From the NCBI RefSeq assembly GCF_029626235.1, contig NZ_JARUBO010000005.1, positions 6,048,001 through 6,112,000 of the forward strand: a stretch of DNA of 64,000 bases, in the 5' to 3' direction. Positions within the stretch are counted from its first letter, which is position 1, and the number at the start of each line of letters is the position of its first letter. This stretch comes from Micromonospora sp. WMMD1120 (GTDB taxonomy: Bacteria > Actinomycetota > Actinomycetes > Mycobacteriales > Micromonosporaceae). Below are positions 1 to 7,970 of this stretch, one piece after another. The notes below the pieces were generated by a model that saw only the letters and a list, made by a program, of their open reading frames with translations, did not search any database and was not told where the DNA came from. Position numbers and translations under genes: made by a program.

Positions 1-167
1 ACGTCTGGGAGTTGAGCAACGGTGACATCGCGGTAATCGGGCAGGACCTCACCGAGGCCTACCAGGGACGGCTTCCCGCCGACGTCTCGGTGGATCCTGG
101 CGAGCGACTTATCATCATTCCCCGGTCGACATTGATCGCGGCGAAGGTGGACATACCCGATGCATGA
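1..167 (+). CDS. C-terminal part of a small hypothetical protein (5' end outside window)
   Basis: An open frame runs from the window edge (first full codon at base 3) to a TGA ending at 167, giving about 54 residues that begin VWELSNGDIAVIGQDL. The stop overlaps the start of the DUF6879 gene by 8 bases, so the two are translationally coupled. I recognise no catalytic motif. The fragment is mostly beta-prone and acidic. Small genes of this kind sit directly before DUF6879 genes in actinomycetes (recalled, not checked), so it is probably part of the same cassette. Function unknown; the coding call rests on the overlap and codon bias. Confidence 0.6.
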   Translation, partial: VWELSNGDIAVIGQDLTEAYQGRLPADVSVDPGERLIIIPRSTLIAAKVDIPDA

Positions 168-771
168 CCTGTTCCGCGGTGATCCCGGTGAGTTGCTCCG
201 TCTGGAGGACTACTGGGCGGACTTCGACGATCGGTTCTGGCGGACCGACGCTCCGGGCTTCTGGAAGCTGGAACGGCAGCAGACCTTCAAGGAGCCTGGC
301 GACGAGGGATGGCAGGCGTTCGCCGACGGGCGATGGGAGGATTCGCTGCGAATCCTCGACGCGCGCCGCCCCGAGTTCCAGAGCTACTACCGGCGGATCG
401 CGGAGAACGGGTTCACCACCCGCCGGGTACGGGTCGTCCACGAGCCGCTCACGCCGTACCTGCAGTGGGAGCTGCATGTGCTGCGGCTGCGGCACGAGTA
501 CGGGGGTCTGACCCGGGTGGTCCGCGCGGACGCGGTCGCGGCAGCCGAGTCAGGCGGTCAGCTGCCGGAGATCTACACCCTCGGCACCGAGGTGATGTAC
601 GAGGCCGTCTACGACGCCGACGGCGTGTTGGCAGCCGCCCGCCGCTGGCGTGACCCCGAGTTGGTGGGAAGCTGCCAGTCCTTCATCGAGTCGCTCTACC
701 AGCGGGGTGAACCCCTGGACGAGTACTTCGCTCGTGTGGTGGCGCCGATGGGGTCTCCCCGCGCGGGGTGA
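160..771 (+). CDS. DUF6879 family protein
   Basis: A 203-residue protein with the FWKLER...TF.EPGD signature near residues 34-50 and a conserved HEPLTPYLQWEL segment in the middle, as I recall for the actinobacterial DUF6879 family. No signal peptide or membrane segment, so probably cytoplasmic. No biochemical role is known to me. It overlaps the upstream small gene by 8 bases and ends four bases before the GTG of the NB-ARC/TPR gene, so the three form one operon. In actinomycetes such genes often accompany regulators or NTPases of conflict-type cassettes; a role in that setting is inference. Confidence 0.75.
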   Translation: MHDLFRGDPGELLRLEDYWADFDDRFWRTDAPGFWKLERQQTFKEPGDEGWQAFADGRWEDSLRILDARRPEFQSYYRRIAENGFTTRRVRVVHEPLTPYLQWELHVLRLRHEYGGLTRVVRADAVAAAESGGQLPEIYTLGTEVMYEAVYDADGVLAAARRWRDPELVGSCQSFIESLYQRGEPLDEYFARVVAPMGSPRAG

Positions 772-775
772 TGAG

Positions 776-3160
776 GTGGACGGCGTCGGTTCGGACGAGC
801 CTGGGCAGCGGCCGGCTCAGGTGAACCGGTCCGAGCTGTCCGGCCCGGCGGAGCTGGTCCAGGCCCGTGATGTGTACGGCGGCGTGCACTTCCACGGCGA
901 GGTGACTTCGCAGGAACGACCGCAACAGCTCCCCGGTGACGTACGCGGTTTCGTCAACAGGATCGAGGAGCTGCACACGCTCAACCAACTGCTGACCGAG
1001 GGCGATCAGAGCGTCGATGTCAGCCTGTCGGTGATCACCGGGACGGCTGGTGTCGGTAAGACATCGGTCGCCCTGCGCTGGGCGCACAGCGTCCGGAGCA
1101 GGTTCCCGGACGGGCAGCTCTACGCCAACCTGCGCGGATACGATCCGGGCGAGCCGGCGCAGCCGGATCAGATCCTCGACCGCTTCCTACGGGCACTCGG
1201 TGTTCCGCCCTCGGCGGTGCCGGCGGATCTGGATGATCGGGCGGCGCTGTACCGCTCACGCCTGGCCGGACGGCGCGTACTCGTGCTGTTGGACAATGCC
1301 GCATCGGCCCGGCAGGTGCGCCCGCTGCTGCCGGGCACGGACCGCTGCCTGGTCGTGGTCACGAGTCGGAACATGCTCTCCGGGCTGACCACCCGCGACG
1401 GCGGCCGACGGCTGACGCTGCGCATCTTGACCGAAGACGACGCCGTCACCCTGCTACGCGACATCACCTCGCCTTACCGAAGCGGCGACGACCCCGCCGA
1501 GCTGACCGAGTTGGCGCGTCTTTGCGCCCGGTTGCCGCTGGCGCTGCGCATCGCCGCCGAGCGAGCGGCGAGCCGGCCGTTCATGCCGCTCGGCGAGCTC
1601 ATTCAGGATCTGCGCGACGAGTCGGCCCTGTGGGACGCCCTCACCGCCGAGGAGGACGAGGAGTCCGATGCCGTGCGGGCGGTCTTCGCCTGGTCCTACC
1701 GCGCCCTGAACCCGACGTCCGCGCGGCTGTTCCGGCTGCTCGGGCTGCACCCCGGGCCGGATTTCAGCGCCCCGGCCGCCGCCGCGCTGACCGGTGTGCC
1801 GCTGCCCCAGGTGCGGCAACCGCTCGACGCTCTGGTCAGCGTGAATCTGTTGGAACAGAGCTCTCCGGGCCGGTACCAACTCCACGACCTCCTGCGCGCC
1901 TACGCGGTCGACCAGGTGCGGCATCTGGAGAGCACGGAGGGTCGGCAAGCCGCGCTGCGCCGTGAGTTGGACTGGTACTTGCACACCGCCGACGCCGCGC
2001 TGAGCCGCACGCTGCCGTTCTACCGGACCGTACCGTTGGATCCGCCCACCGACGTCACGCCGCTCACCTTCGCGACCAACGCCGAGGCGGACGCCTGGTT
2101 CGACGCCGAACGGGACAACCTGGTAGCGGCAACCCGCGCAGCCGCCGAGGCGGGCCGACCGCGGATCGCCTGGCAACTGGCGGCGGTGCTGCGCAGCGTC
2201 TTCATGCATCAGAACGCCTTCGAAGGCTGGTTCACCACCGCCCGGATCGGACTGGCCGCAGCCCGTACGCTGGGCGACCGGCATGGCGAGGCGGAGGCGC
2301 TGGAGAGCCTCGGCAAGGCCCACTTCCAAGCTCGCCAACTCACCGAGGCCGCCGTACACCACCGGGCCGCGCTGGTCATCCGTCAGGAGATTGGCGACGA
2401 GTACGGCACAGCCGTGTCGATCAACGCGCTCGGGTTGCTGGGCCTGCGCCACCGTCACCTCACCGAGGCGCTCAGCCATTTCGGCGAGAGCCTGACGATC
2501 TTTGAACGGCTCGGCAACCAGCGGTGGCAGGCATTGCTGGTCAGCAACCTCGCCGAGACCCGCTACGAGCTGGGTGAGCTGACCGAGGCGGCGGCGCTGT
2601 TGGAGCGGGCGCTCGCGGTGCAGCGGGAGATTGACGACCGCGGCCAGGAGGGCAATTCGCTCTTCTTCCTGAGCATGACCCTGCGGGAAATCGGCCGTAC
2701 CGACGAGGCCCTTGCCGCGATCACGTCGGCCATTGCCATCGCCGAGGGTGTCAGCCAGGTCTGGCTGGGGCACTGGCTGGTGGAGTACGCGCGGGTGCTG
2801 CGCGCCTCCGGCCGGCCCGCCGAGGCGCTGGAGGCCGTGCACCGGGCGGCCACGATTCAACGTCGGCTCGGTGACCGCAGCCGCGAGGCGATGGCCCTCG
2901 ACGGCGCCGGTGAGGCGTACCGGGAGCTGGGGCAGGCGGACGAGGCGATCGCCTTCCACCTGCGCGCGGCGGCGGTGCACCGGCAGCTCGGGGACGATTG
3001 GCAGCTTGCCCTGACGCTGCACCATCTGGGCGGCGCGCTGACGACGGCGGGTCGCGCCGAGGAGGCCGGCCAGCACTGGCGGGAGGCTCACGCACTGCTG
3101 GCCAGGTTCGACGACCCGCGTGCTGCCGCGCTTCGCGAAGACATCGCGGCGTCGTTTTAG
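776..3160 (+). CDS. NB-ARC ATPase with C-terminal tetratricopeptide repeats
   Basis: A 794-residue STAND-class ATPase. The P-loop GTAGVGKT lies at about residues 89-96, a Walker B-like VLVLLDN about 80 residues later, followed by winged-helix-like sequence and a long C-terminal array of TPR repeats from about residue 500 to 790. It resembles the ATPase-TPR half of AfsR/SARP regulators but lacks the N-terminal DNA-binding domain; only about 60 residues precede the NTPase, including the motif GGVHFHG. GTG 776 was chosen because it follows the DUF6879 stop by four bases; an open frame extends further upstream but inside that gene. Such proteins act as ATP-driven signalling switches; the effector or ligand here is unknown. 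Confidence 0.85.
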   Translation: MDGVGSDEPGQRPAQVNRSELSGPAELVQARDVYGGVHFHGEVTSQERPQQLPGDVRGFVNRIEELHTLNQLLTEGDQSVDVSLSVITGTAGVGKTSVALRWAHSVRSRFPDGQLYANLRGYDPGEPAQPDQILDRFLRALGVPPSAVPADLDDRAALYRSRLAGRRVLVLLDNAASARQVRPLLPGTDRCLVVVTSRNMLSGLTTRDGGRRLTLRILTEDDAVTLLRDITSPYRSGDDPAELTELARLCARLPLALRIAAERAASRPFMPLGELIQDLRDESALWDALTAEEDEESDAVRAVFAWSYRALNPTSARLFRLLGLHPGPDFSAPAAAALTGVPLPQVRQPLDALVSVNLLEQSSPGRYQLHDLLRAYAVDQVRHLESTEGRQAALRRELDWYLHTADAALSRTLPFYRTVPLDPPTDVTPLTFATNAEADAWFDAERDNLVAATRAAAEAGRPRIAWQLAAVLRSVFMHQNAFEGWFTTARIGLAAARTLGDRHGEAEALESLGKAHFQARQLTEAAVHHRAALVIRQEIGDEYGTAVSINALGLLGLRHRHLTEALSHFGESLTIFERLGNQRWQALLVSNLAETRYELGELTEAAALLERALAVQREIDDRGQEGNSLFFLSMTLREIGRTDEALAAITSAIAIAEGVSQVWLGHWLVEYARVLRASGRPAEALEAVHRAATIQRRLGDRSREAMALDGAGEAYRELGQADEAIAFHLRAAAVHRQLGDDWQLALTLHHLGGALTTAGRAEEAGQHWREAHALLARFDDPRAAALREDIAASF

Positions 3161-3187
3161 CTCTGCCTATCTCCGGCTTCGCACCCC

Positions 3188-3439
3188 TCACCGACGCAAG
3201 CGGCGGGAGCAGTTGCCGTCGTGGCCGTCGCGCAGGAGGCAGCGTCGGCCGCCAGGTAGCCGCAGGTCGCAGAAGACCCGATGGCGGAGGAACTGCTGGT
3301 CCTCCTCGGAGACCGTGGTCTCCCCCGGGTCGGCCATCGGCAGCACCAGCATCCACCGACCGATGACCCGGGCCAGGCGTTGCGCGGCGGGCAGGTCGGT
3401 GGCAACGACGGGCAGGTGGATGACGTACCGCTGGCTCAT
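3188..3439 (-). CDS. Hypothetical protein, 83 residues
   Basis: A small basic protein beginning MSQRYVIHLPVVATDL. It has two cysteines (in VFCDLRL and RRCLLRDGH) and a C-terminal GNCSRRLRR tail with a third; together they could bind a metal, but this is only a pattern. It starts at the last base of the DivIVA-like gene stop (TGATG overlap), so it is the second gene of a two-gene operon. Convergent with the NB-ARC gene, 27 bases away. The family is not recognised. A longer open frame upstream is ignored because it antisenses codon-biased sequence and lacks a start with a ribosome site. Confidence 0.65.
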   Translation of the reverse strand: MSQRYVIHLPVVATDLPAAQRLARVIGRWMLVLPMADPGETTVSEEDQQFLRHRVFCDLRLPGGRRCLLRDGHDGNCSRRLRR

Positions 3440-3738
3440 CAGGCCTGGCCCCGCTCGTTTCGGGTGCCGGCGTGGTCGGCCTGCCGGCGACGCAGGCCGG
3501 CCTTGATCCGGGCCGTCTCGAGGCGGCTCTCGGCGAGAGCGGCGTAGACGGCGGCCATGTCGACGGCGACCCGGTCGAGGAAGGCGTACACGTCGTCGGG
3601 GTTCAGACCGCGACGCCCGAGCCCGGTCGGTGGAAAGCGGCGCTCGCGCACCTGCCACGGCAACAGACCGGTGTACGCGGCGGAGCGGTAGGTCGCGCCG
3701 CCGCGCGGCGGCTCTGGTCGCTGGTTGCTGACGTTCAT
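3439..3738 (-). CDS. DivIVA domain-containing small protein
   Basis: A 99-residue protein. After a disordered N-terminus it has a DivIVA-type core: LLPWQVRERRFPPTGLGRRG, then LNPDDVYAFLDRVA and a helical region VAVDMAAVYAALAESRLETARIKAGL that is likely coiled coil. DivIVA/Wag31 proteins sense membrane curvature at poles; short single-domain copies such as this are common in actinomycetes and mostly uncharacterised. ATG 3738 is preceded by a purine-rich GGGAAGGCAGG stretch. It lies divergent from the XRE regulator, sharing about 225 bases of control region, and is coupled to the downstream 83-residue gene. Confidence 0.75.
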   Translation of the reverse strand: MNVSNQRPEPPRGGATYRSAAYTGLLPWQVRERRFPPTGLGRRGLNPDDVYAFLDRVAVDMAAVYAALAESRLETARIKAGLRRRQADHAGTRNERGQA

Positions 3739-3883
3739 GTCTGCCTGCCTTCCCGCCATGCCGGGATCTTCGGGGATGCACGGCGGCCGTTCGGGGGGAC
3801 CGGCCGGCCGCCGTGCTGTGATCAGCCTGCGACAGTCCGCAGTGGAAACGCAACGTTCCACACCGCAATTTCGCCGTTGTGCA

Positions 3884-3912
3884 TTGACTTTCTTTGCTGA
3901 AAGCCGTAGGAG
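3884..3912 (+). promoter_or_regulatory. Candidate promoter of the XRE/DUF397 pair
   Basis: TTGACT (3884-3889) is followed after 17 bases by TAGGAG (3907-3912), a plausible sigma-70-type promoter for a GC-rich actinomycete. It lies about 50 bases upstream of ATG 3964. The spacer holds a small inverted repeat (CTTTC 3888-3892, GAAAG 3899-3903). Assigned by eye only. Confidence 0.5.
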
Positions 3913-3924
3913 TTGCAGGAGCAG

Positions 3925-3944
3925 GTCACGCAGTGTTGCGTGAC
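3925..3944. promoter_or_regulatory. Candidate operator upstream of the XRE regulator
   Basis: GTCACGCA and TGCGTGAC form perfect 8-base arms around a 4-base centre. It lies 19 bases upstream of the regulator start and just downstream of the candidate promoter, a position that would allow autorepression. A second, imperfect inverted repeat (GTGGAA 3842-3847, TTCCAC 3856-3861) lies further upstream. Confidence 0.5.
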
Positions 3945-3963
3945 GGAACCAGGGAGTGTGCGG

Positions 3964-4851
3964 ATGCCCGAAGACATCGGATCGACAGTGCCGCGCCGGC
4001 AACTCGGCCGGCTGCTGCGACAGTTCCGCAACGAGGCCGGGGTGACGCTCGATGCCGCCGCCGAGGCCCTCGAATACAGCCGGCAGAAGATCTGGCGCCT
4101 CGAATGCGGCCAGGGCTCCGTCCGGGTGCTCGACGTCAAGGCGATGTGCGAGCTGTACGGGGTGTCGCCCGAGATGACCGAGGCGATGCGCGGGCTGGCC
4201 GCGGAGACGAAGTCGAAGGGCTGGTGGCATGCGTACGGGGATGCGGTGCCGAACTGGTTCGAGCTGTACGTGGGGCTGGAATCCGCCGCCGCCCACCTGC
4301 GCGAGTACGGCGAGAACCTCATCCCCGGGCTGCTGCAGACCCGCGCCTACGCATTGGGTTTGTTCCGACCCACGAGTCGGTTGAGCATCGAGGAGCGCGA
4401 GCGGGCGGTCGAGGTGCGGCTGAAGCGTCAGAGTCTGCTCACTCGTCGGCTTCCACAGCCGCCACACCTGGACGCCATCCTCTCCGAAGCGGTGCTGCGC
4501 CGTGTTGTGGGCGGCCCTACGGTGATGACTGGGCAGCTTGCTCACCTGCTCAAAGCATCGGAGCTGCCGAACGTTTCGGTTCGCATTGCGCCACTCGCGG
4601 CAGGGCCCCATCCCGGTGCGGTCGCAGGCTCCTTTGTGCTACTGGACTTCCCGGCCACGAAGGGCGGCCGGGCCGTCCCGGAACCGTCGGTCGTCTACAG
4701 CGAGTCGCTGACCGGGGCGCTCTACCTCGACAAGCCAGACGAGCTTCGGGCCTATGAAGACGTCTGGAAGGGTCTGGATGCCCTCGCCCTCGATCAGGCA
4801 GACTCAAGAGACATGATCAAGCGAATCGCCGGGGAGATGCGGCATGACTGA
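3964..4851 (+). CDS. XRE-family helix-turn-helix regulator with DUF5753 (Scr1 type)
   Basis: A 295-residue cytoplasmic regulator. An N-terminal helix-turn-helix (RQLGRLLRQFRNEAGVTLDA onward, roughly residues 12-70) is followed by the long DUF5753 domain, recognisable by ENLIPGLLQTRAYA and later by VSVRIAPL. This architecture is paired with DUF397 proteins across Streptomyces and Micromonospora and has been proposed to act like an antitoxin/regulator pair. ATG 3964 was chosen because AGGGAG (3951-3956) sits 7 bases before it; a GTG at 3958 is too close to that site. The stop overlaps the DUF397 start by 8 bases. Confidence 0.9.
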   Translation: MPEDIGSTVPRRQLGRLLRQFRNEAGVTLDAAAEALEYSRQKIWRLECGQGSVRVLDVKAMCELYGVSPEMTEAMRGLAAETKSKGWWHAYGDAVPNWFELYVGLESAAAHLREYGENLIPGLLQTRAYALGLFRPTSRLSIEERERAVEVRLKRQSLLTRRLPQPPHLDAILSEAVLRRVVGGPTVMTGQLAHLLKASELPNVSVRIAPLAAGPHPGAVAGSFVLLDFPATKGGRAVPEPSVVYSESLTGALYLDKPDELRAYEDVWKGLDALALDQADSRDMIKRIAGEMRHD

Positions 4852-5035
4852 CCTGACCGGCGCCGTCTGGCGCAAGAGCACCCGCAGCGGCGACAACGGC
4901 GGCAACTGCGTCGAGGTCGCCACCAATCTTCCCGGCGTCGTGGCCGTCCGCGACTCCAAAGACCACACTGGCCCTGTCCTCACCTTCAGCTCGGACAACT
5001 GGTCCGCCTTCGTCACTGCGACCAAGGGGAGCTAA
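4844..5035 (+). CDS. DUF397 domain protein
   Basis: A 63-residue protein with the complete DUF397 pattern: WRKSTRSGDNGGNCVEVA, then VAVRDSKD and a terminal W-x-A-F segment. It overlaps the XRE/DUF5753 regulator by 8 bases, the usual partnership. DUF397 proteins are small cytoplasmic partners of these regulators, sometimes described as toxin-like; I see nothing that shows toxicity here. A second DUF397 gene occurs at the other end of the window with the same neighbour. Confidence 0.9.
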   Translation: MTDLTGAVWRKSTRSGDNGGNCVEVATNLPGVVAVRDSKDHTGPVLTFSSDNWSAFVTATKGS

Positions 5036-5125
5036 CTCCGCCCGCCGATGAGGGGACACCGCAGCCCCACACTCGGCCATCCGGGTGATCTTGAAGCGCT
5101 GCCAGTTCACGGCTCCCTGACCGAC

Positions 5126-5650
5126 TTACGCCAGGTAGCGGTCCAGAAGGGTGTCGTCGTAGGCCATCTCGTGCCCCAGCTCGCGCAGCGCCGCCTCGAT
5201 GGCGACCTGGTCGTCCAGCGGCAACCAGGTCGCCGGCTCGTAATCCATGCCGTGCGCGTGGTCTTCCCGGCCGAAGGTGGCGAGCAGGCTGGGCGGCGCC
5301 AGTTCCGCGGTCCGCAACCGGGGATCCGGCCGCCAGTAGACGTCGAGTTCGTCATACCAGTCGAACGGGACCTCGTCGCCCAGGTCATCGAACGGCGGCT
5401 CGCCGTCCATGGCCGCCCGCTCATCGAACCGGGCCTTGACCAGGGCAAGCGCGAGCGGTGATTGGCGCACCTCCCCCAGCGTCTTCGGCTCGGTGACCGC
5501 CTTGATCAGCTCCACGTCACGCAACGCCACGTCGTAGGGGAGGACTGCCAGCCAGTCCTGCGGATCTGCCTTGAAGTGTCGCGTCATCTCGGGTTGCTCG
5601 TCGAGCCACGAGCGGTCGGCCCGTCCATAGGTGCCCACGTAGTACCGCAC
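5126..5650 (-). CDS. Hypothetical protein, 174 residues
   Basis: An acidic protein beginning MRYYVGTYGRADRSWLDE, with a central stretch of aspartates and tryptophans (DDLGDEVPFDWYDELDVYWRP). No signal peptide, membrane segment or recognised motif. It stands alone: convergent with the DUF397 gene (about 90 bases apart) and divergent from the restriction-modification operon. Codon use matches the neighbours, so the coding call is sound, but I do not recognise the family and assign no function. Confidence 0.65.
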   Translation of the reverse strand: MRYYVGTYGRADRSWLDEQPEMTRHFKADPQDWLAVLPYDVALRDVELIKAVTEPKTLGEVRQSPLALALVKARFDERAAMDGEPPFDDLGDEVPFDWYDELDVYWRPDPRLRTAELAPPSLLATFGREDHAHGMDYEPATWLPLDDQVAIEAALRELGHEMAYDDTLLDRYLA

Positions 5651-5825
5651 AGTCAGCCTGCCCTTCGATCTCAGTTATCTTGATGCCGATCTTGCTCTTG
5701 CTGCTCCTGATGCTCAGGGGGTCTTCCGCGCCGAGTTGGCGAAGGTGACCACGCCCCGGACGAGCCACGGCAGTCACTGGTCGGACCAGAACACACCCCC
5801 CACGCGAAAAATCAAAGCGCGTAAT

Positions 5826-5843
5826 TGATAACGGGGGTTATCA
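5826..5843. promoter_or_regulatory. 18-bp palindromic operator candidate before the RM operon
   Basis: TGATAAC and GTTATCA arms surround GGGG. It lies about 70 bases before the chosen GTG 5914 of the first RM gene, in an AT-richer stretch likely to hold the promoter. The same arms and spacing recur at 14245-14262, where the four centre bases differ (CAGG). Conserved arms with a variable centre are what a dimeric regulator site looks like. Confidence 0.7.
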
Positions 5844-5913
5844 GGCAGTGGTGTCGACTACGGCGACCAGGGCGACTACAGTGAGCTTCCTTGATCGCGG
5901 GGGAGGTGAGAGC

Positions 5914-7950
5914 GTGGCCGTCGACCTGATGTCGTACGGTGAGATTGCCCTGTTGGCGCAGGTTGAGCGCCCGGTGGTGACGACCTGGCGGCGCCGGCAC
6001 CCCGACTTCCCCGCCCCGATCTTCGGCAGCGGCGGTCAGCCGCTCTTCCCCGCCGACGCCGTCCTCACCTGGCTGCTGGACCGCAAGCTCGGCAACGCCG
6101 ACGCCGACAGCTTGCGCGCCGAACGCGCGATGCACACCCTGGCCGCGTACGCCCGTGAGCACGGCGGTCGTCGTCTGATGCTGTCCCTGGGTGCCGCCCT
6201 CTGCCTGCGTCACCTCGCCGGAAGGCCACTGCCGGCCGACCCGCTGCCGCTGGCCGAGCGTCTCGACCCCGAGGACGAGTTCCTGCTCACCAACCTGCGG
6301 GAGGCCCCGGCGTTGGCCGATCTTCCGGGGATGGTCGAGCAGTTGATCGAGGGTGCCTACGAAGCGAGCCAGGCTTACCAGTTCCTGCTCGGCAACTGTG
6401 CTCGCTTCGGTTGGCCAGAACTGGCCACCGACGCGCTCACTCCCCATCTGGTCACGCTGATCCGGCTCGCCGCCGACGTGCCGGGCCGGTTGCGCACCGA
6501 CGGCCACCTGACGGTTGGTGACCCTTACGCATGCGCCGGCGATCTCCTCGCCGCGCTGCTGGTCGATCAGGAGCCGGACGCGTTGACCTTCAACGCCGCA
6601 CAGCCGGACCCGGAGTTGGCCCGCCTGATCCGCCGCCGCCTGCTGCTGGCCGGCGTGCCCGAGTTCAACTTCGCAGTGCTCCCGGACGACCTGAACGACG
6701 AGTTCGCCGACGTGAACGCGATCGTCACCAGGCTTCCCTACCAGCCCGCCGAGCTCTGCGACCCAGCCGAGGATCTCGCCAGGATCAGCGACATCGCCGA
6801 TCGGCTCGGCCCCGGCTGCACCGCCGTCGTCGTCGGCCCCGCCGCGAGTCTGGTCGACGCCCTACGCGACACCGACGCGATCGTCAAGCGGGCGAACCTG
6901 CTGACCAGTGGCCTCGTCGAGGCCGTGGTGCGGCTCCCCGGCGGTGTCTTTCCGGCCCGCCCTGGCCACTCCGTCGCGCTCTTGACGCTGACCCGCGATC
7001 CCGTCCCGGATACCCAGGGCCGCCTGCTGCTGGCCGACCTCAGCGGAGGCGCCCTGGATCAGCGCGTGGTGGAGGCCGCGGCCGAAGACATACTGTTGTG
7101 GCGCGGCGAGGGACACCGGCGTGACGGCCACGACCCTCGAACGGGCCTGGTCGTCCCGCTCGACGCCCTCGATCTGCGCCGCGGCGCGGCGCTGCGGCCG
7201 CCAGGCCCGGCCTCGGTGACCCTGCGTTCTCGGCAGGCCGCTGATCGGCCCGCGCTTATCGGTGAGGTCGAGCGCCGTCTCACCGACGCCGAGCAAGAGA
7301 CGATTCGGTACGCCGAGGAGCACGGTGCCCTGAACACCGGGGCGGTGCAGCGTGACGGAAGCCGGCCGAGGGAGCTGCCCCTCGGCGCACTGCGCACGGC
7401 TCGCCGGGTCCGTCTCCTCCCGGGGCACCGCCTGTCACCCGAGCACGCCGGGCCGCGCGGTCACCATCGGGTCATCGGCGCGGCGGAGGTGGTCGCACAA
7501 TCGTCGAAGCGCTGGATGGACCGGCTCACGCTGGCCGCCGAATACCCACACATCGCCCTCACGGAACCGGGTGACCTCGTGGTCACGGTCGTGCCCCAGT
7601 TCGGCGTCTTCCTCGACGAGGACGGCTTCTCGGTAATTGAGTTTCCGGCCCGTGGTCTGCGCATCTCCCCCGGCGACGCCCTCACCCCGCGGGTGCTGAA
7701 AGTGCTGCTGGACACCGCCCGCAACACCGCACGTAGCCCCGGTGCGGTGCACGGCCCACGGCTGCGCGACGTGACGATTCCCGACCTGAGCCGGGACGAG
7801 GCGGTCCGCCTGGACGAGGTGCTGCGCCGCCTCGACGAACGCGAGCGCCTACTCCGGCGGCAGGCCGCCCTCCTCGCCGAACTGCGCGAACTCGCCGTAG
7901 CCGGCTTCGCCGACGGCACCCTCACCACTCTGTACGGTACGAACTCCTGA
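5914..7950 (+). CDS. Winged-helix / degenerate N6-methylase / S-like fusion at head of type I RM operon
   Basis: About 678 residues in three parts. The N-terminus has a MerR-like helix-turn-helix (GEIALLAQVERPVVTTWRRR). The centre aligns in layout with HsdM-type N6-adenine methylases, but the SAM motif reads GDPYACAGD instead of DPxxGSGG and the catalytic NPPF/Y is replaced by TRLPYQ, so it is probably not a methylase. The C-terminus resembles a half HsdS: PGDLVV...FGVFLDEDGF, then PRLRDVTIP and a closing helix. GTG 5914 was chosen over an upstream GTG (5848) because GGGAGGTGAG (5901-5910) sits just before it. It is followed 20 bases later by hsdM. A DNA-binding regulator or accessory targeting subunit of the RM system is the best guess. 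Confidence 0.75.
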   Translation: MAVDLMSYGEIALLAQVERPVVTTWRRRHPDFPAPIFGSGGQPLFPADAVLTWLLDRKLGNADADSLRAERAMHTLAAYAREHGGRRLMLSLGAALCLRHLAGRPLPADPLPLAERLDPEDEFLLTNLREAPALADLPGMVEQLIEGAYEASQAYQFLLGNCARFGWPELATDALTPHLVTLIRLAADVPGRLRTDGHLTVGDPYACAGDLLAALLVDQEPDALTFNAAQPDPELARLIRRRLLLAGVPEFNFAVLPDDLNDEFADVNAIVTRLPYQPAELCDPAEDLARISDIADRLGPGCTAVVVGPAASLVDALRDTDAIVKRANLLTSGLVEAVVRLPGGVFPARPGHSVALLTLTRDPVPDTQGRLLLADLSGGALDQRVVEAAAEDILLWRGEGHRRDGHDPRTGLVVPLDALDLRRGAALRPPGPASVTLRSRQAADRPALIGEVERRLTDAEQETIRYAEEHGALNTGAVQRDGSRPRELPLGALRTARRVRLLPGHRLSPEHAGPRGHHRVIGAAEVVAQSSKRWMDRLTLAAEYPHIALTEPGDLVVTVVPQFGVFLDEDGFSVIEFPARGLRISPGDALTPRVLKVLLDTARNTARSPGAVHGPRLRDVTIPDLSRDEAVRLDEVLRRLDERERLLRRQAALLAELRELAVAGFADGTLTTLYGTNS

Positions 7951-7970
7951 ACGAGAGAACGGAATACCCA

